A DNA stretch of 64,000 nt, from the NCBI RefSeq assembly GCF_004321985.1, contig NZ_SCQN01000010.1, forward strand, positions 46,968 to 110,967, given 5' to 3'. Within the stretch, counting starts at the first letter, position 1, and every line of letters starts with the position of its first letter. The notes beneath the pieces are model-generated. The model was not told the origin of the DNA and did no database searches. It saw only the letters and a list, made by a program, of their open reading frames with translations. Below, piece by piece: positions 30,716 through 41,009 of this stretch. The DNA is from Castellaniella sp. GTDB lineage: Bacteria; Pseudomonadota; Gammaproteobacteria; Burkholderiales; Burkholderiaceae_B. The position numbers were made by a program, and so were the translations under genes.

Positions 30716-31792
30716 CTATTCTAATGCCTGTAACACAGCATCGCCCATCTCAGAGGTCGAAACCTGTGTGGTTCCTGCCTCATGAATGTCGCTTGTGCGC
30801 AAACCGCGTGAAAGGACGGTCTGAACGGCAGCTTCGACACGGTCGGCCGCTGCCGGCTGATCCAACGAGTACCGAAGCATCATGGCCACCGACAGAATGG
30901 TCGCCAGCGGGTTGGCAATATTCTGTCCAGCAATGTCCGGCGCCGAGCCATGGCTGGGTTCGTACAGACCCTGTTTGCTGGCATTCAGCGACGCCGAAGG
31001 CAGCATGCCGATGGAACCGGTCAGCATCGCCGCCTCGTCGGACAGAATGTCGCCAAACAAGTTGCCCGTCACCACCACATCAAAGGCCTTGGGCGCCCGC
31101 ACCAGCTGCATGGCGGCGTTGTCGACATACATGTGCGAGAGCGCCACCTGAGGATATTCACGCGCCACATCCTCCAGAATGTCGCGCCAGAACTGGGAGG
31201 TCTCCAGCACGTTGGCCTTGTCCACGCTGCAGAGCTTTCCGCTACGCGCCGCAGCCGCCCGGAAAGCGACGTGGGCGATTCGCCGGATCTCCGACTCGGC
31301 ATAATGCATGGTGTCATAGCCCTGGCGCTCGCCGGCGAAGGGGCCATCGGCGACGGTGCGCACGCCGCGCGGCTGGCCGAAATAGATGTCCCCCGTCAGT
31401 TCGCGCACGATCAGGATGTTCAACCCGGACACAACCTCGGGCTTGAGCGACGAGGCATTGGCCAATTCCGGATACAGGATCGCCGGGCGCAGGTTGGCGA
31501 ACAGTCCCAGCGCTTTGCGCAGGCCAAGCACGGCCTGCTCCGGTCGCAGGGCACGTTCCAGATGGTCGTACTTCCAGTCGCCCACCGCGCCGAACAGCAC
31601 CGCGTCGGACTTCAGCGCCAGGTCCAGCGTACTGGGCGGCAGGGGATGCCCCAGGGCCGCATAGGCCGCGCCGCCGACTGGCGCCTCGGTCAATTCCAGA
31701 TCCAGATCCAGCGCGCGCAACACGCGTACGGCCTGGGACACGATCTCCGGGCCGATTCCATCGCCCGGCAACACAGCAATACGAGAGGTCAT
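30716..31792 (-). CDS. leuB: 3-Isopropylmalate dehydrogenase
   Basis: A 358-residue NAD-dependent dehydrogenase, the third step of leucine synthesis. The N-terminal [13 protein letters not shown], the substrate-binding [12 protein letters not shown], the Lys-containing SVDKANVL, the metal-binding DNAAMQLV and the [14 protein letters not shown] motif are all visible. The start at 31792 is standard; the longer frame up to 31885 runs through a hairpin. It is 110 bases downstream of leuD, a gap that holds a terminator-like structure. Confidence 0.97.
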   Translation of the reverse strand: MTSRIAVLPGDGIGPEIVSQAVRVLRALDLDLELTEAPVGGAAYAALGHPLPPSTLDLALKSDAVLFGAVGDWKYDHLERALRPEQAVLGLRKALGLFANLRPAILYPELANASSLKPEVVSGLNILIVRELTGDIYFGQPRGVRTVADGPFAGERQGYDTMHYAESEIRRIAHVAFRAAAARSGKLCSVDKANVLETSQFWRDILEDVAREYPQVALSHMYVDNAAMQLVRAPKAFDVVVTGNLFGDILSDEAAMLTGSIGMLPSASLNASKQGLYEPSHGSAPDIAGQNIANPLATILSVAMMLRYSLDQPAAADRVEAAVQTVLSRGLRTSDIHEAGTTQVSTSEMGDAVLQALE

Positions 31793-31809
31793 AAAGAGTT
31801 TCCGATGAT

Positions 31810-31857
31810 AAAAGCCCGATTCCGGCGCGCAGGGATCTGCCGCTCCGGGAATCGGGC
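31810..31857 (-). terminator. Terminator-like hairpin between leuD and leuB
   Basis: On the minus strand, GCCCGATTCCCGG (31857-31845) pairs with CCGGAATCGGGC (31825-31814) around a 19-base loop, followed directly by TTTT (31813-31810). This has the form of an intrinsic terminator and lies inside the leucine gene cluster, 18 bases before the leuB start. Confidence 0.55.
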
Positions 31858-31902
31858 AACACCCTGCACCAAGGCAGGACGCCAATACTGGACAGCGATT
31901 GC

Positions 31903-32559
31903 CTAGTGCGCCGCCGGGGCGGTCTTCACCAGCCAGGGATGGCGGGCAAGGCGGTCCGCCTCAAAGGCGCGGATCTGGTCAGCGCGCAGCAAGGTCTGGC
32001 CAATCTCGTCCAGCCCCTTGAGCAGCGACTCCTTGCGGTAGCCGTCCACCTCGAAGGCCCAGGATTCACCGTCCGGGGCCGTCACCCGCTGCTGCGCCAG
32101 GTCCACCGTCAGCTCATATCCGGGAGTGCTTTCAACGGCCGCGAACAGGCTGGCCACCACTTCTTCGGGCAACACAATGGGCAACAGCCCGTTCTTGAAG
32201 CTGTTGTTGAAGAAGATGTCGGCGTAAGACGGCGCAATCAGCGCTCGAAACCCGTACTGCTGCAAGGCCCAGGGCGCGTGCTCCCGACTGGAGCCACAGC
32301 CGAAGTTCTTGCGCCCGAGCAGGATGGAGGCGCCCTGATAACGGGGCCGGTTCAGGACGAAATCCGGATTCAACGGACGCTTGCTGTTATCCATGCCCGG
32401 TTCGCCATGATCCAGATAGCGCAGCTCGTCGAACAGATTGGGGCCGAACCCGCTACGCTTGATGGACTTCAGGAACTGCTTGGGGATGATGAGATCTGTA
32501 TCGACGTTCTCGCGATCCAGGGGCGCCACCAGGCCCCGATGCGTGGTAAAGGCTTGCAT
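31903..32559 (-). CDS. leuD: 3-Isopropylmalate dehydratase small subunit
   Basis: A 218-residue subunit that completes the LeuC iron-sulfur isomerase. Recognised by [15 protein letters not shown] near the N-terminus, the swivel-domain loop [20 protein letters not shown] and the following [10 protein letters not shown]. It starts 9 bases after leuC, and the two are surely translated from one transcript. Confidence 0.97.
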   Translation of the reverse strand: MQAFTTHRGLVAPLDRENVDTDLIIPKQFLKSIKRSGFGPNLFDELRYLDHGEPGMDNSKRPLNPDFVLNRPRYQGASILLGRKNFGCGSSREHAPWALQQYGFRALIAPSYADIFFNNSFKNGLLPIVLPEEVVASLFAAVESTPGYELTVDLAQQRVTAPDGESWAFEVDGYRKESLLKGLDEIGQTLLRADQIRAFEADRLARHPWLVKTAPAAH

Positions 32560-32568
32560 GATGGATTC

Positions 32569-33972
32569 CTATTGAAAAGTACGCACGTCCACGAAGTGAC
32601 CCGCAACGGCTGCCGCAGCAGCCATGGCCGGGCTCACCAGATGCGTACGCCCACCCTGCCCCTGGCGACCCTCGAAATTACGGTTCGAAGTGGAGGCACA
32701 GCGTTCGCCGGCCTCCAGCCTGTCGGCGTTCATGGCCAGACACATGGAGCAGCCCGGTTCACGCCACTCGAAACCCGCTGCCAGGAAAATCTGGTCCAGT
32801 CCTTCTTTTTCCGCCTGGGACTTCACCAACCCGGATCCGGGCACCACCATCGCCAGCTTCACATTGCTCGCGACCTTATGTCCCTTGGCGACAGCCGCGG
32901 CAGCCCGCAGGTCTTCGATTCTGGCATTGGTGCAGGATCCGATGAAGACCTTGTCCACAGGGATTTGCTCCATGGGCGTGCCCGGCTTGAGATCCATATA
33001 TTGCAGCGCACGTTCCATGCCCTTGCGCCGGACGGCGTCGGCCTCGGCAGCCGGATCCGGAACCCGGCCGCCCACGGTGGTGACCATCTCGGGCGAGGTC
33101 CCCCAACTGACCTGGGGCTCTATCCTGGTCGCGTCGATCTCGACGACCCGGTCGAAATGCGCCCCCTCGTCCGAGTGCAGCGTTTTCCAGTCGGCCACAG
33201 CGAGATCCCAAAGATCGCCTTCGGGAGCATAGGGGCGGCCCTTGAAGTAGTCGATGGTGGTCTGGTCCACCGCCACCATCCCGGAGCGCGCGCCTGCCTC
33301 GATGGCCATATTGCAGATCGTCATGCGGCCTTCCATGGACAGCGCGCGCACCGCGCTGCCGCCGAATTCGATGGCATGGCCGGTGCCACCCGCCGTGCCG
33401 ATCTGGCCGATCACATACAAGATCAGGTCCTTGGCGGTACAGCCAAACGGGAGCTGGCCCTCCACGCGAACCAGCATATTGCGACTTTTCTTCATCAGCA
33501 GCGTCTGGGTCGCGAGTACGTGCTCGACTTCGGACGTCCCGATGCCGAAGGCCAATGCCCCCATGGCGCCGTGGGTACTGGTATGCGAGTCCCCACAGAC
33601 CACCGTCATGCCCGGCAAAGTGGCCCCCTGCTCGGGCCCGATGATGTGAACGATGCCCTGGCGCCGATCGTTCATGCGGAACTGCGTGATGCCCCAGGTT
33701 TCACAGTTCTTGTCCAGCGTGTCCACCTGCAGCCGGGAAACGGGATCCTTGATGCCTTTCGCCCGGTCCGTGGTGGGGACATTGTGGTCGGACACCGCCA
33801 GGTTGGCCGCGATGCGCCAGGGCTTGCGGCCGGCGAGCTGCAGGCCCTCGAAGGCTTGGGGGCTGGTCACTTCGTGGACCAGATGGCGGTCGATATACAA
33901 AAGACAGGTGCCGTCGGGGCCCTGGTGAACCACATGGGCATCCCAGAGCTTGTCATACAGGGTTTGGGGCAT
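32569..33972 (-). CDS. leuC: 3-Isopropylmalate dehydratase large subunit
   Basis: A 467-residue aconitase-family protein that, with LeuD, converts 2-isopropylmalate to 3-isopropylmalate. Cluster ligands are seen in the segments [17 protein letters not shown] and [11 protein letters not shown] (CxxC), and the substrate region [20 protein letters not shown] is intact. ATG at 33972 ([10 protein letters not shown]) was chosen; extension to 34053 adds non-family residues. It heads the leuCDB-asd block; a leucine leader peptide is not seen upstream. Confidence 0.97.
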   Translation of the reverse strand: MPQTLYDKLWDAHVVHQGPDGTCLLYIDRHLVHEVTSPQAFEGLQLAGRKPWRIAANLAVSDHNVPTTDRAKGIKDPVSRLQVDTLDKNCETWGITQFRMNDRRQGIVHIIGPEQGATLPGMTVVCGDSHTSTHGAMGALAFGIGTSEVEHVLATQTLLMKKSRNMLVRVEGQLPFGCTAKDLILYVIGQIGTAGGTGHAIEFGGSAVRALSMEGRMTICNMAIEAGARSGMVAVDQTTIDYFKGRPYAPEGDLWDLAVADWKTLHSDEGAHFDRVVEIDATRIEPQVSWGTSPEMVTTVGGRVPDPAAEADAVRRKGMERALQYMDLKPGTPMEQIPVDKVFIGSCTNARIEDLRAAAAVAKGHKVASNVKLAMVVPGSGLVKSQAEKEGLDQIFLAAGFEWREPGCSMCLAMNADRLEAGERCASTSNRNFEGRQGQGGRTHLVSPAMAAAAAVAGHFVDVRTFQ

Positions 33973-34101
33973 GGTCGTGACCTCGTACAATGAATCAGGC
34001 CGGATCCGGCCACCGAATTCATTATGACAGCCTGATCTGCCCGGACAAGCCAAGCTGCCATCCTAGTATCAGCAGTAACAGGCCTGAAGGAGCAACAGGC
34101 C

Positions 34102-35163
34102 TCAAGTCCCGCACTGCCCGCGATGGCGCAAGGCATGGTCCATGAGCACGATGGCGAGCAGGGCCTCGGCAATGGGTGTCGCCCGGATGGCCACGCAGGG
34201 ATCATGCCGCCCCAGCGTCTGCACCATGACAGGCTCATTGGCCTTGTTCACCGAATGGCGCTCAAGCCGGATGCTGGAGGTGGGCTTGATGGCCAGCGAA
34301 ACCCTGACCGGCTGCCCGGAGGAGATCCCCCCCAGGACGCCCCCGGCATGGTTGCCCAGGAAACCGTCCGGACTGAGCTCATCGCCATGCTCCGAGCCCC
34401 GCATGGCGATGCAGTCGAACCCCGAACCGATGGACACGCCCTTGACCGCATTCAGGCCCATCATGGCATGGGCAATATCGGCATCCAGCCGGTCGTACAC
34501 AGGTTCGCCCCAGCCCGCCGGCACTCCCTCGGCAACCACCTCGATACGGGCCCCGATGGAGTCCCCGTCGTGACGAAGCTGATCCATGAACGCCTCGAGC
34601 TGCGACACGATACCCGAATTGGGCGCATAGAACGGATTCTGGGGTACCGCATCCCAGGATTCAAAAGGAATGGGAATGGGACCCAGCTGACTCATGTAGC
34701 CGCGAATGACGACGCCATGCTCCTGCTGCAGCCACTTGCGCGCGATGGCTCCGGCCGCGACGGTCGGAGCTGTCAGACGCGCCGAAGAGCGCCCGCCCCC
34801 CCTGGGATCGCGAATGCCGTACTTCTTCCAGTAGGTGTAGTCGGCATGCCCCGGCCGGAAGGTCTCGGCGATGTTTCGATAGTCTCGGCTGCGCGCGTCC
34901 GTATTGCGGATCAACAGACTGATTGGAGTGCCGGTAGTCTGGCCCTCGAATACGCCCGACAGGATCTCGACCACATCCGGTTCACGGCGCTGGGTCACAT
35001 GGCGCGAGGTGCCCGGGCGGCGCCGGTCGAGTTGAGCCTGGATGTCCGACTCGGCAAGCGCCATCCCCGGCGGGCAGCCGTCGATCACCGCGCCGATGGC
35101 CGGCCCGTGAGACTCGCCGAAATTGGTCACGCGAAACAGGGTACCCAGGGAATTGCCAGCCAT
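34102..35163 (-). CDS. aroC: Chorismate synthase
   Basis: A 353-residue FMN-dependent lyase that makes chorismate from 5-enolpyruvylshikimate 3-phosphate. All three family signatures are visible: [18 protein letters not shown] near the N-terminus, [18 protein letters not shown] in the middle and [16 protein letters not shown] near the C-terminus. Length and start at 35163 are normal. Together with trpF it places aromatic synthesis genes on both sides of the leucine cluster. Confidence 0.97.
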   Translation of the reverse strand: MAGNSLGTLFRVTNFGESHGPAIGAVIDGCPPGMALAESDIQAQLDRRRPGTSRHVTQRREPDVVEILSGVFEGQTTGTPISLLIRNTDARSRDYRNIAETFRPGHADYTYWKKYGIRDPRGGGRSSARLTAPTVAAGAIARKWLQQEHGVVIRGYMSQLGPIPIPFESWDAVPQNPFYAPNSGIVSQLEAFMDQLRHDGDSIGARIEVVAEGVPAGWGEPVYDRLDADIAHAMMGLNAVKGVSIGSGFDCIAMRGSEHGDELSPDGFLGNHAGGVLGGISSGQPVRVSLAIKPTSSIRLERHSVNKANEPVMVQTLGRHDPCVAIRATPIAEALLAIVLMDHALRHRGQCGT

Positions 35164-35208
35164 GGTCGTTGCAGTGGGAAGTCCGGAAACCCCTGCATTA
35201 TGGCATTT

Positions 35209-36684
35209 TTAGGAGGAGCAACTGACGGCGACTTCCGGGGTGTCGGCCTTCGGTGGCTCGGCGAAGTGCCGGCCATCTGGGTGTGGTTCGTAGGGCGCGC
35301 GCAGGACATTGAACAGTCGATTCAGCACCGACACATCCCCCTGCTGGGCGGCGGCGATGGATTCCTGGGCCAGGTGATTGCGCAGCACATAGAGCGGATT
35401 GGCCGCATCCATGGCCAGTCGACGGGCCGACGCGTCCGCCGGATCACCGGTCAGCCGGTCACGGTATCGCGCCAGCCAGACGCGCGCCGCAGCGGGGTCC
35501 CGGAACAGCGCCAGCCAAGGACCAGCGTCCTCACGCACTCGGGCAAGGTGCCGGAAAGCCAGCGTAAAGTCGGCCTGCTGTGTCTCCAGCAGCGTCCACC
35601 ACTCATTGGCCAGGGCCGAGTCCCCCTCGCGCCAGTCCGACAAACCGAACTTGCGCGCCAGGCCTTCGTGGTAGGCCTGAAGGAACTGGGACTCGAAGGG
35701 TTGCAGACAGGATTCCAGCGATGGAATGTCGCATCCCAGGACATGCAGGCTTTCCGCCAGCCGGTACAGATTCCAGCGCGCCACGCCAGGCTGCGCGTTC
35801 CAGGCATAGCGCCCATAGGTATCGCTATGGTTGCAGACATGGCCGGCCGAGAACCGGTCCATGAAACCGAATGGACCGTAATCCAGCGTCAGGCCCAGGA
35901 TGGACATATTGTCCGTATTCATCACGCCGTGGCAAAACCCCACCAGCTGCCACTGTGCGATCAGTCTGGCCGTACGCCGTACCACTTCCGCCAGGACCGC
36001 CATGGCCGTGGCCTGGATGTCTCGGGCGCCAGCCTCGCCGACCCAGCACTCGGGATAGAAACGGTCCACCACATATTCCAGCAGTGCTTTTTGCTCGTGA
36101 TGAGACTGCGCCCAGTGCTCGAAATGCCCGAAACGGATGAACGATGGAGCGACCCGCGTCACCATCGCTGCCGTCTCGGGCGTTTCACGCAGGACACGAT
36201 CATCCGAGGAGACCAGGGCGAGCGCCTGGCTCGTCGGGATGCCCAGCCCGACCATGGCCTCGCTGGCCAGGTATTCGCGAATGCTGGAACGCAGCACCGC
36301 CCACCCATCGCCCATGCGGGAATAAGGCGTGCGGCCGGAGCCCTTGAGCTGGATCTCCCAGGTGCCGCTGGCCGCCGACACATCGCCCAGTAGGTGTGCG
36401 CGCCCGTCGCCCAGCTGTCCTGCCCAGACGCCGAACTGATTGCCACTGTAGACAGTCGCCAATGGCTGGATGTCGTCCGCCAGGCGGCTGGCCCCCGAGC
36501 AAAGCGCCAAAAAGTCCGCGCTGGCGCAGTCGGCCGGATCCAGCCCCAAAAGTGCGGCAACCCGCGGATTCGCGTGCAACAGACGCGGCGCCGTCAGCGG
36601 GCGCGGCGTGACCTGGGCATGGAAGCCCAGTGGAAGACCGGCAAACGTGCAACCAACCTGGGCGCTGCGAAATAGATCAGCCAT
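35209..36684 (-). CDS. selO: Protein adenylyltransferase SelO (YdiU/UPF0061 family)
   Basis: A 491-residue pseudokinase-fold enzyme that transfers AMP to protein hydroxyl groups; family work links it to redox homeostasis. The glycine-rich QLGDGRAHLLGD, the LKGSGRTPYSRMGDG segment, the catalytic-loop-like GVMNTDNMSILG and the DYGPFGFMD motif are present. The C-terminus ends VSCSS, with Cys at the third-last position, which is occupied by selenocysteine in vertebrate SelO. Its start overlaps the DUF2069 gene by 8 bases. Confidence 0.94.
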   Translation of the reverse strand: MADLFRSAQVGCTFAGLPLGFHAQVTPRPLTAPRLLHANPRVAALLGLDPADCASADFLALCSGASRLADDIQPLATVYSGNQFGVWAGQLGDGRAHLLGDVSAASGTWEIQLKGSGRTPYSRMGDGWAVLRSSIREYLASEAMVGLGIPTSQALALVSSDDRVLRETPETAAMVTRVAPSFIRFGHFEHWAQSHHEQKALLEYVVDRFYPECWVGEAGARDIQATAMAVLAEVVRRTARLIAQWQLVGFCHGVMNTDNMSILGLTLDYGPFGFMDRFSAGHVCNHSDTYGRYAWNAQPGVARWNLYRLAESLHVLGCDIPSLESCLQPFESQFLQAYHEGLARKFGLSDWREGDSALANEWWTLLETQQADFTLAFRHLARVREDAGPWLALFRDPAAARVWLARYRDRLTGDPADASARRLAMDAANPLYVLRNHLAQESIAAAQQGDVSVLNRLFNVLRAPYEPHPDGRHFAEPPKADTPEVAVSCSS

Positions 36685-37066
36685 GCCGCGCCGCCCGTGT
36701 CACCGCCTGCTTGGCTGCCCGCTTGGCCGGACGCACATAAAGGACGGCACCCAGGTACAGACCCAGAGACAGAACGATCTCCACTCCAGCCAGCGCCGCA
36801 GAAACCGTGGAGAGATCGGACCACGCCCGCACCACGCCTTCCATCAGGTAAAGCAGACTGAGCATCGCCGTCCACTGCAGGGTATACAGGCTGCCCTTCA
36901 GGACGCCGCGCAGCGCAAACAGCAGCGGCAAAGCCTTCAACGCCAGCAGGGACCCCCCTGGGCGTACGGGTGCCCACCAGAGCTCCCACCCCACACACAA
37001 GACAAAGAGACCAATCAGGCTGCCGGCCGCCAGCAGGTGCCAGCCACGGCTGAGTTTTGCTTCCAT
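36677..37066 (-). CDS. DUF2069 family small membrane protein
   Basis: A 129-residue protein with four predicted membrane segments (about residues 9-25, 38-57, 60-78 and 84-105) and a basic C-terminus, matching the DUF2069 family, whose function is unknown. It overlaps selO by 8 bases and is probably co-transcribed. The divergent YihY gene begins 33 bases from its start. Confidence 0.82.
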   Translation of the reverse strand: MEAKLSRGWHLLAAGSLIGLFVLCVGWELWWAPVRPGGSLLALKALPLLFALRGVLKGSLYTLQWTAMLSLLYLMEGVVRAWSDLSTVSAALAGVEIVLSLGLYLGAVLYVRPAKRAAKQAVTRAARHG

Positions 37067-37098
37067 GCTGATATTATGACTCGAAACCCCGACCGGAA

Positions 37099-38364
37099 AT
37101 GGTCATGCAACAAGGCCAGCCCTCCTCCGCCGAATCCGCCGCCGCCGCGCGCCGCGCCCGCGCGCTGGACGTCCTGCGCTTCACGCTGGACTTTGCGGGC
37201 CGCCGCAAGCTCACCCGGGTGGCTTCCAGCCTCACCTTCACCACCGTGTTGGCCATCGTGCCGTTGCTGGCTGTCGTGCTGGCCCTATTCACGGCCTTTC
37301 CGCTGTTCGGCCAGTTCCATCGGGCGCTGGAGACCTTCCTGAGCGAAAGCCTGCTGCCGCCGTCGGTGTCCGACACCATCATGCGCTACCTGAACCAGTT
37401 CGCAGCCCAAGCCTCCGGGCTGACAGCGGTCGGCGGCGCCTTCCTGGTCATCACTTCCATCCTGCTCATCATGACGATCGACGCAGCGTTCAACGAAATC
37501 TGGAACGTGGCGCGTCAGCGCCCGTTGCGGCAACGGCTGCTGGTGTATTGGGCCATCATTTCGCTGGGCCCCATCCTGATGGGAGCAAGCCTGTGGGCCA
37601 GTTCGATCCTCGCCCGCGAATCTCTGGGTTACATCGGAACCTTGCCGGAATGGCTGGGGCTGCTGCTGAGCCTCGTGCCGTTTGTGGTGTCGGTGCTGGG
37701 ATTCACCGCACTTTTCGTGTTCGTGCCCAACTGCCGGGTGATGTGGCGCGACGCCTTGATGGGCGGTCTGGGCACAGCTCTGGTCCTGACGATCATGAAA
37801 GGCGCATTCACCTGGTACCTGACGCGTTTTCCCTCGTACACGGTCATCTACGGCGCCTTCGCAACGCTGCCGATCTTCCTGCTCTGGATCTACTTCTCGT
37901 GGCTGGTCGTGCTCATGGGGGCCACCGTAGCCTCGCTGCTGCCAGCGCTCCGCCTGCACCGCTGGACGCTGCAGCGGCGGGCCGGCGAACAGATTACCGA
38001 CGCGCTACGGGTCCTGAACATCCTGGGGCGCGCCCGGAACAACCGCCCACCCGGTCGTAGCCTGACCTTCATGGCCCGGCACCTGCGCGTGCATCCGGAT
38101 CTGCTGCACGACATTCTGGCGGCGCTGCGTGAACTGGGCTATGTGGTTCCTACACCCGAAGGCGAACACTGGGTGCTGGCGTGTGACCCATCCACGACGG
38201 ACACGGGCGCGCTGACCGACAGGCTGCTCATCGACCGCACGCAGCCGGAGTTGACGCCCGCCATCGCCAAGGCGCTGGCCGACACGCTCAACGGCACCCC
38301 GCCGATGCTGCAGGCACTTTTCGATTCCGACGCTTCCTCCCCCCTGGAGGATGATGCACAATAG
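37099..38364 (+). CDS. YihY/UPF0761 family inner membrane protein
   Basis: A 421-residue protein with six or so membrane segments in the first 290 residues (family segments TRVASSLTFTTVLAIVPLLAV and GAFATLPIFLLWIYFSW) and a cytoplasmic C-terminal domain of about 130 residues that looks winged-helix like (HPDLLHDILAALRELGYVV). Formerly called ribonuclease BN, this family is not that nuclease; its function is unknown. Met3 is an equally possible start. Confidence 0.9.
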   Translation: MVMQQGQPSSAESAAAARRARALDVLRFTLDFAGRRKLTRVASSLTFTTVLAIVPLLAVVLALFTAFPLFGQFHRALETFLSESLLPPSVSDTIMRYLNQFAAQASGLTAVGGAFLVITSILLIMTIDAAFNEIWNVARQRPLRQRLLVYWAIISLGPILMGASLWASSILARESLGYIGTLPEWLGLLLSLVPFVVSVLGFTALFVFVPNCRVMWRDALMGGLGTALVLTIMKGAFTWYLTRFPSYTVIYGAFATLPIFLLWIYFSWLVVLMGATVASLLPALRLHRWTLQRRAGEQITDALRVLNILGRARNNRPPGRSLTFMARHLRVHPDLLHDILAALRELGYVVPTPEGEHWVLACDPSTTDTGALTDRLLIDRTQPELTPAIAKALADTLNGTPPMLQALFDSDASSPLEDDAQ

Positions 38365-38402
38365 ACAAAACTAGGCGCATTGTCGCGTCAGAGGTGCTCA
38401 CG

Positions 38403-38867
38403 ATGCTGAAAGTCAACGAAATCCTGCGTGTAAAGGGGCACACGCTCTATACCGGAACCCCTGACATGATGGTACGTGATGCCATCGCCTCCATGAGCCA
38501 GCTCGATATCGGCTCGCTGGTCATCATGGAACACGGACAGCTCGTCGGAATGCTGACCTTCCGTGAAATCATGAATCACCTGGATGCGCACAGCGGCCAG
38601 TCGGGAGACTTCACGGTGCGCAGCATCATGGATGACGCCCCCGTCAGCGTGACCCCCAACACGGACGCCGACGAAGTCCAGCGGCTGATGCTGGACAAGC
38701 ACGCGCGCTACATTCCGGTCATGGACGGTCCGACGTTGATGGGCGTGATCTCGTTCTACGACATGGCACGCGCCATCGTCGAGGCGCAGCAATTCGAGAA
38801 CGACATGCTGAAGGCCTACATCCGGGATTGGCCATCGGACGTGTCGGAACCCGCCCGCAAGGGCTGA
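38403..38867 (+). CDS. Twin CBS domain protein
   Basis: A 154-residue cytoplasmic protein made of two CBS motifs (about residues 10-65 and 75-130), with typical endings such as LVIMEHGQLVGMLTFREI and YIPVMDGPTLMGVISF. Stand-alone CBS pairs usually bind adenine nucleotides and regulate a partner; none is evident here. A GTG at 38394 would add three residues; the ATG at 38403 follows a GAGG motif at good spacing. Confidence 0.9.
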   Translation: MLKVNEILRVKGHTLYTGTPDMMVRDAIASMSQLDIGSLVIMEHGQLVGMLTFREIMNHLDAHSGQSGDFTVRSIMDDAPVSVTPNTDADEVQRLMLDKHARYIPVMDGPTLMGVISFYDMARAIVEAQQFENDMLKAYIRDWPSDVSEPARKG

Positions 38868-38907
38868 TCCCACCGGGGGCGGGCCGCGCCTGGCTGCAGC
38901 TGCCCGT

Positions 38908-39879
38908 TCACGCCGGCAGGGCTGCTGCCCACGCGTCCCGCAGGATATCTGGTCCGCGCGCCTTCAACGACTGCGGGTCCGACAGCAGGCGCCGCCACTG
39001 CCGCGCACCGGGGCGTCCAGCCCGCCACCCCAGAATGCCGCGCACCAGGATATGCAGCGGGACGCCGGCCGCATGCTGGCGCCGGACATACTCCAAAAAA
39101 GCATCCAGAACAGCCTCGTCGGTTCTGCCGACACCCGAATCGGGCCCCTGGTCCAGTTCAGCCAGCAGATCGGGGTGATGCCAGGCGGCGCGGCCCAGCA
39201 TGATTCCATCCAGGGCCTGCATCCAGCGGCGGCAATCAGCAACGTCCGTCAACCCCCCATTGAGCACGATCACGGCATCCGGGAAGTCTCGCTTCAGCCG
39301 CTGCACGTCAGCGTGACGCAGCGGCGGAACCTGGCGGTTCTCTTTGGGCGAAAGGCCCTTCAGCACGGCGTTGCGCGCGTGGGCAATGAAGACGCGGCAG
39401 CCGGCCTCGTAGAGGGTGCCGACAAAATCGCGGACGAAATCATAGGATTCGTCATGGTCCAGCCCCAGGCGGTGCTTGACCGTCACCGGGACATCGACCG
39501 CATCCTGCATCGCCCGCACGCAGTCGGCCACCAGCACCGGTTCAGCCATCAGGCAGGCCCCGAAGGCGCCTTTCTGCACCCGGTCGGACGGGCAGCCGCA
39601 ATTCAGATTGATCTCGTCATAGCCCCAGCGCCGCCCCATGCGGGCGCACTGGGCCAGGTCGCCGGGGTCGCTGCCGCCCAATTGCAGCGCCACCGGATGT
39701 TCAGTCGCATCAAAGTCCAGATGGCGCGCCACATCACCATGCAGTAACGCTCCCGTGGTGATCATCTCGGTATAGAGGCGCGCGGATGGCGCCAGCAGGC
39801 GGTGAAAATAGCGGCAGTGACGGTCCGTGACATCGATCATGGGCGCCACGCACAGCCGCCAAGGCGAAGACTGAGGCAT
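38908..39879 (-). CDS. dusA: tRNA-dihydrouridine(20/20a) synthase DusA
   Basis: A 323-residue FMN enzyme that reduces uridines in the tRNA D-loop. The N-terminal CVAPMIDVTDRHCRYFHR, the catalytic Cys motif NLNCGCPSDRVQKGAFGACLM (split here as two signatures around the same loop), and IAHARNAVLKGLSPKENR assign it to the DusA branch rather than DusB or DusC. It is monocistronic on the minus strand, divergent from thrB across a 153-base gap. Confidence 0.95.
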   Translation of the reverse strand: MPQSSPWRLCVAPMIDVTDRHCRYFHRLLAPSARLYTEMITTGALLHGDVARHLDFDATEHPVALQLGGSDPGDLAQCARMGRRWGYDEINLNCGCPSDRVQKGAFGACLMAEPVLVADCVRAMQDAVDVPVTVKHRLGLDHDESYDFVRDFVGTLYEAGCRVFIAHARNAVLKGLSPKENRQVPPLRHADVQRLKRDFPDAVIVLNGGLTDVADCRRWMQALDGIMLGRAAWHHPDLLAELDQGPDSGVGRTDEAVLDAFLEYVRRQHAAGVPLHILVRGILGWRAGRPGARQWRRLLSDPQSLKARGPDILRDAWAAALPA

Positions 39880-40032
39880 GATGAAATTCCATAGCGAAAC
39901 GCCATTTTAACGAATGGCGCGTGGGGTCCTGCTGTGATTCGGCCCCTGGCGCCTGCCGGTGCCGATTCCATTTAGTCTAAAATCCCCTGTTGACCCATTT
40001 CCGCCTGGCCCGCTCGGCCGTCTGACGCTCCC

Positions 40033-41004
40033 ATGGCCGTATTCACCTCCGTCTCAGATGACGATGCCTGCACCCTGCTGCAACGCTATGACCTGGGCGA
40101 ACTCATCACGCTGAGGGGCATCACGGCCGGCATCGAGAACACCAACTACTTCCTGGACACGACCCGAGGGCACTACGTGCTCACGCTGTTCGAGGTTCTG
40201 AACGCGGGCCAGCTGCCGTTCTACATCGAGCTGATGCATCACCTGGCCTCGCACGGCGTCCCCGTGCCACAGCCGCAGACGCTGAAGGACGGCACCCGCC
40301 TGACCTCGCTCAACGGCAAACCCGCCGCCATCGTCACGCGCCTGTCGGGCGGCTACGAGCCCGAGCCGGGCCCGGCACACTGCATGCTCGCCGGGCGCAC
40401 GCTGGCACAGGTGCATCTGGCCGCGCGCGACTTCACGATCCGCCAGCCCAACCTGCGCGGCCTGTCCTGGTGGCAATCCACGGCACCCGCCCTTTATCCC
40501 TTTCTGGACGAAGGCCAGGCAACGCTGCTGACACGCAGCCTCGCGGAACAGACCGAGCTGGCTGCCCAGGGGCACACGGCAGCGCTGCCATTCGGGCCGT
40601 CACACTGCGACCTATTCCGGGACAACGTGCTCTTCGACGGCACCTTCGAATCGCCTCACATGGGCGGCTTCATCGATTTCTACTTCGCTGGTTGGGACTT
40701 CTGGCTGTTCGATGTTGCAGTCAGCGTCAACGACTGGTGCATTCAGCGCAGTTCGGGCGCCTTCATCCACAAGCGGCTGGACGCTTGGCTCCAGGCTTAT
40801 CACGACGTACGCCCCTTCACGGACGATGAACGAGCCATCTGGCCCGCGATGCTGCGCGCGGCCGCGCTACGCTTCTGGATCTCGCGCCTCTATGACTTTC
40901 ATTTGCCACGTCCCGCCCAGACGCTGAAACCCCACGACCCGCGCCACTTCGAGCGCATCCTCAGGTTGCGCAGCACGCAGCCCGCACCCGTCCTGCCTCA
41001 CTGA
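40033..41004 (+). CDS. thrB: Homoserine kinase, ThrB type II (aminoglycoside-phosphotransferase fold)
   Basis: A 323-residue kinase that phosphorylates homoserine in threonine synthesis. It is of the choline kinase-like fold used by many beta-proteobacteria and Pseudomonas, not the GHMP type. The catalytic Asp193 is in [12 protein letters not shown] and the metal-binding segment is [17 protein letters not shown]. Upstream, TAAAAT at 39978-39983 may be a -10, without a convincing -35. A membrane protein gene follows after 5 bases. Confidence 0.95.
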   Translation: MAVFTSVSDDDACTLLQRYDLGELITLRGITAGIENTNYFLDTTRGHYVLTLFEVLNAGQLPFYIELMHHLASHGVPVPQPQTLKDGTRLTSLNGKPAAIVTRLSGGYEPEPGPAHCMLAGRTLAQVHLAARDFTIRQPNLRGLSWWQSTAPALYPFLDEGQATLLTRSLAEQTELAAQGHTAALPFGPSHCDLFRDNVLFDGTFESPHMGGFIDFYFAGWDFWLFDVAVSVNDWCIQRSSGAFIHKRLDAWLQAYHDVRPFTDDERAIWPAMLRAAALRFWISRLYDFHLPRPAQTLKPHDPRHFERILRLRSTQPAPVLPH

Positions 41005-41009
41005 CCAAG

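Noticed and set aside
31906..33993. 695-codon plus-strand frame antisense to leuD and leuC
   Set aside because: Both opposite genes are unmistakable; the long frame results from strong GC bias at third positions.
33973..34101. Leucine attenuator or leader peptide before leuC
   Set aside because: No short frame with clustered Leu codons; the two AGGCCT repeats here do not form a convincing attenuator.
34123..36393. 756-codon plus-strand frame antisense to aroC and selO
   Set aside because: No recognisable domain, composition of a shadow frame, and it crosses two well-supported genes.
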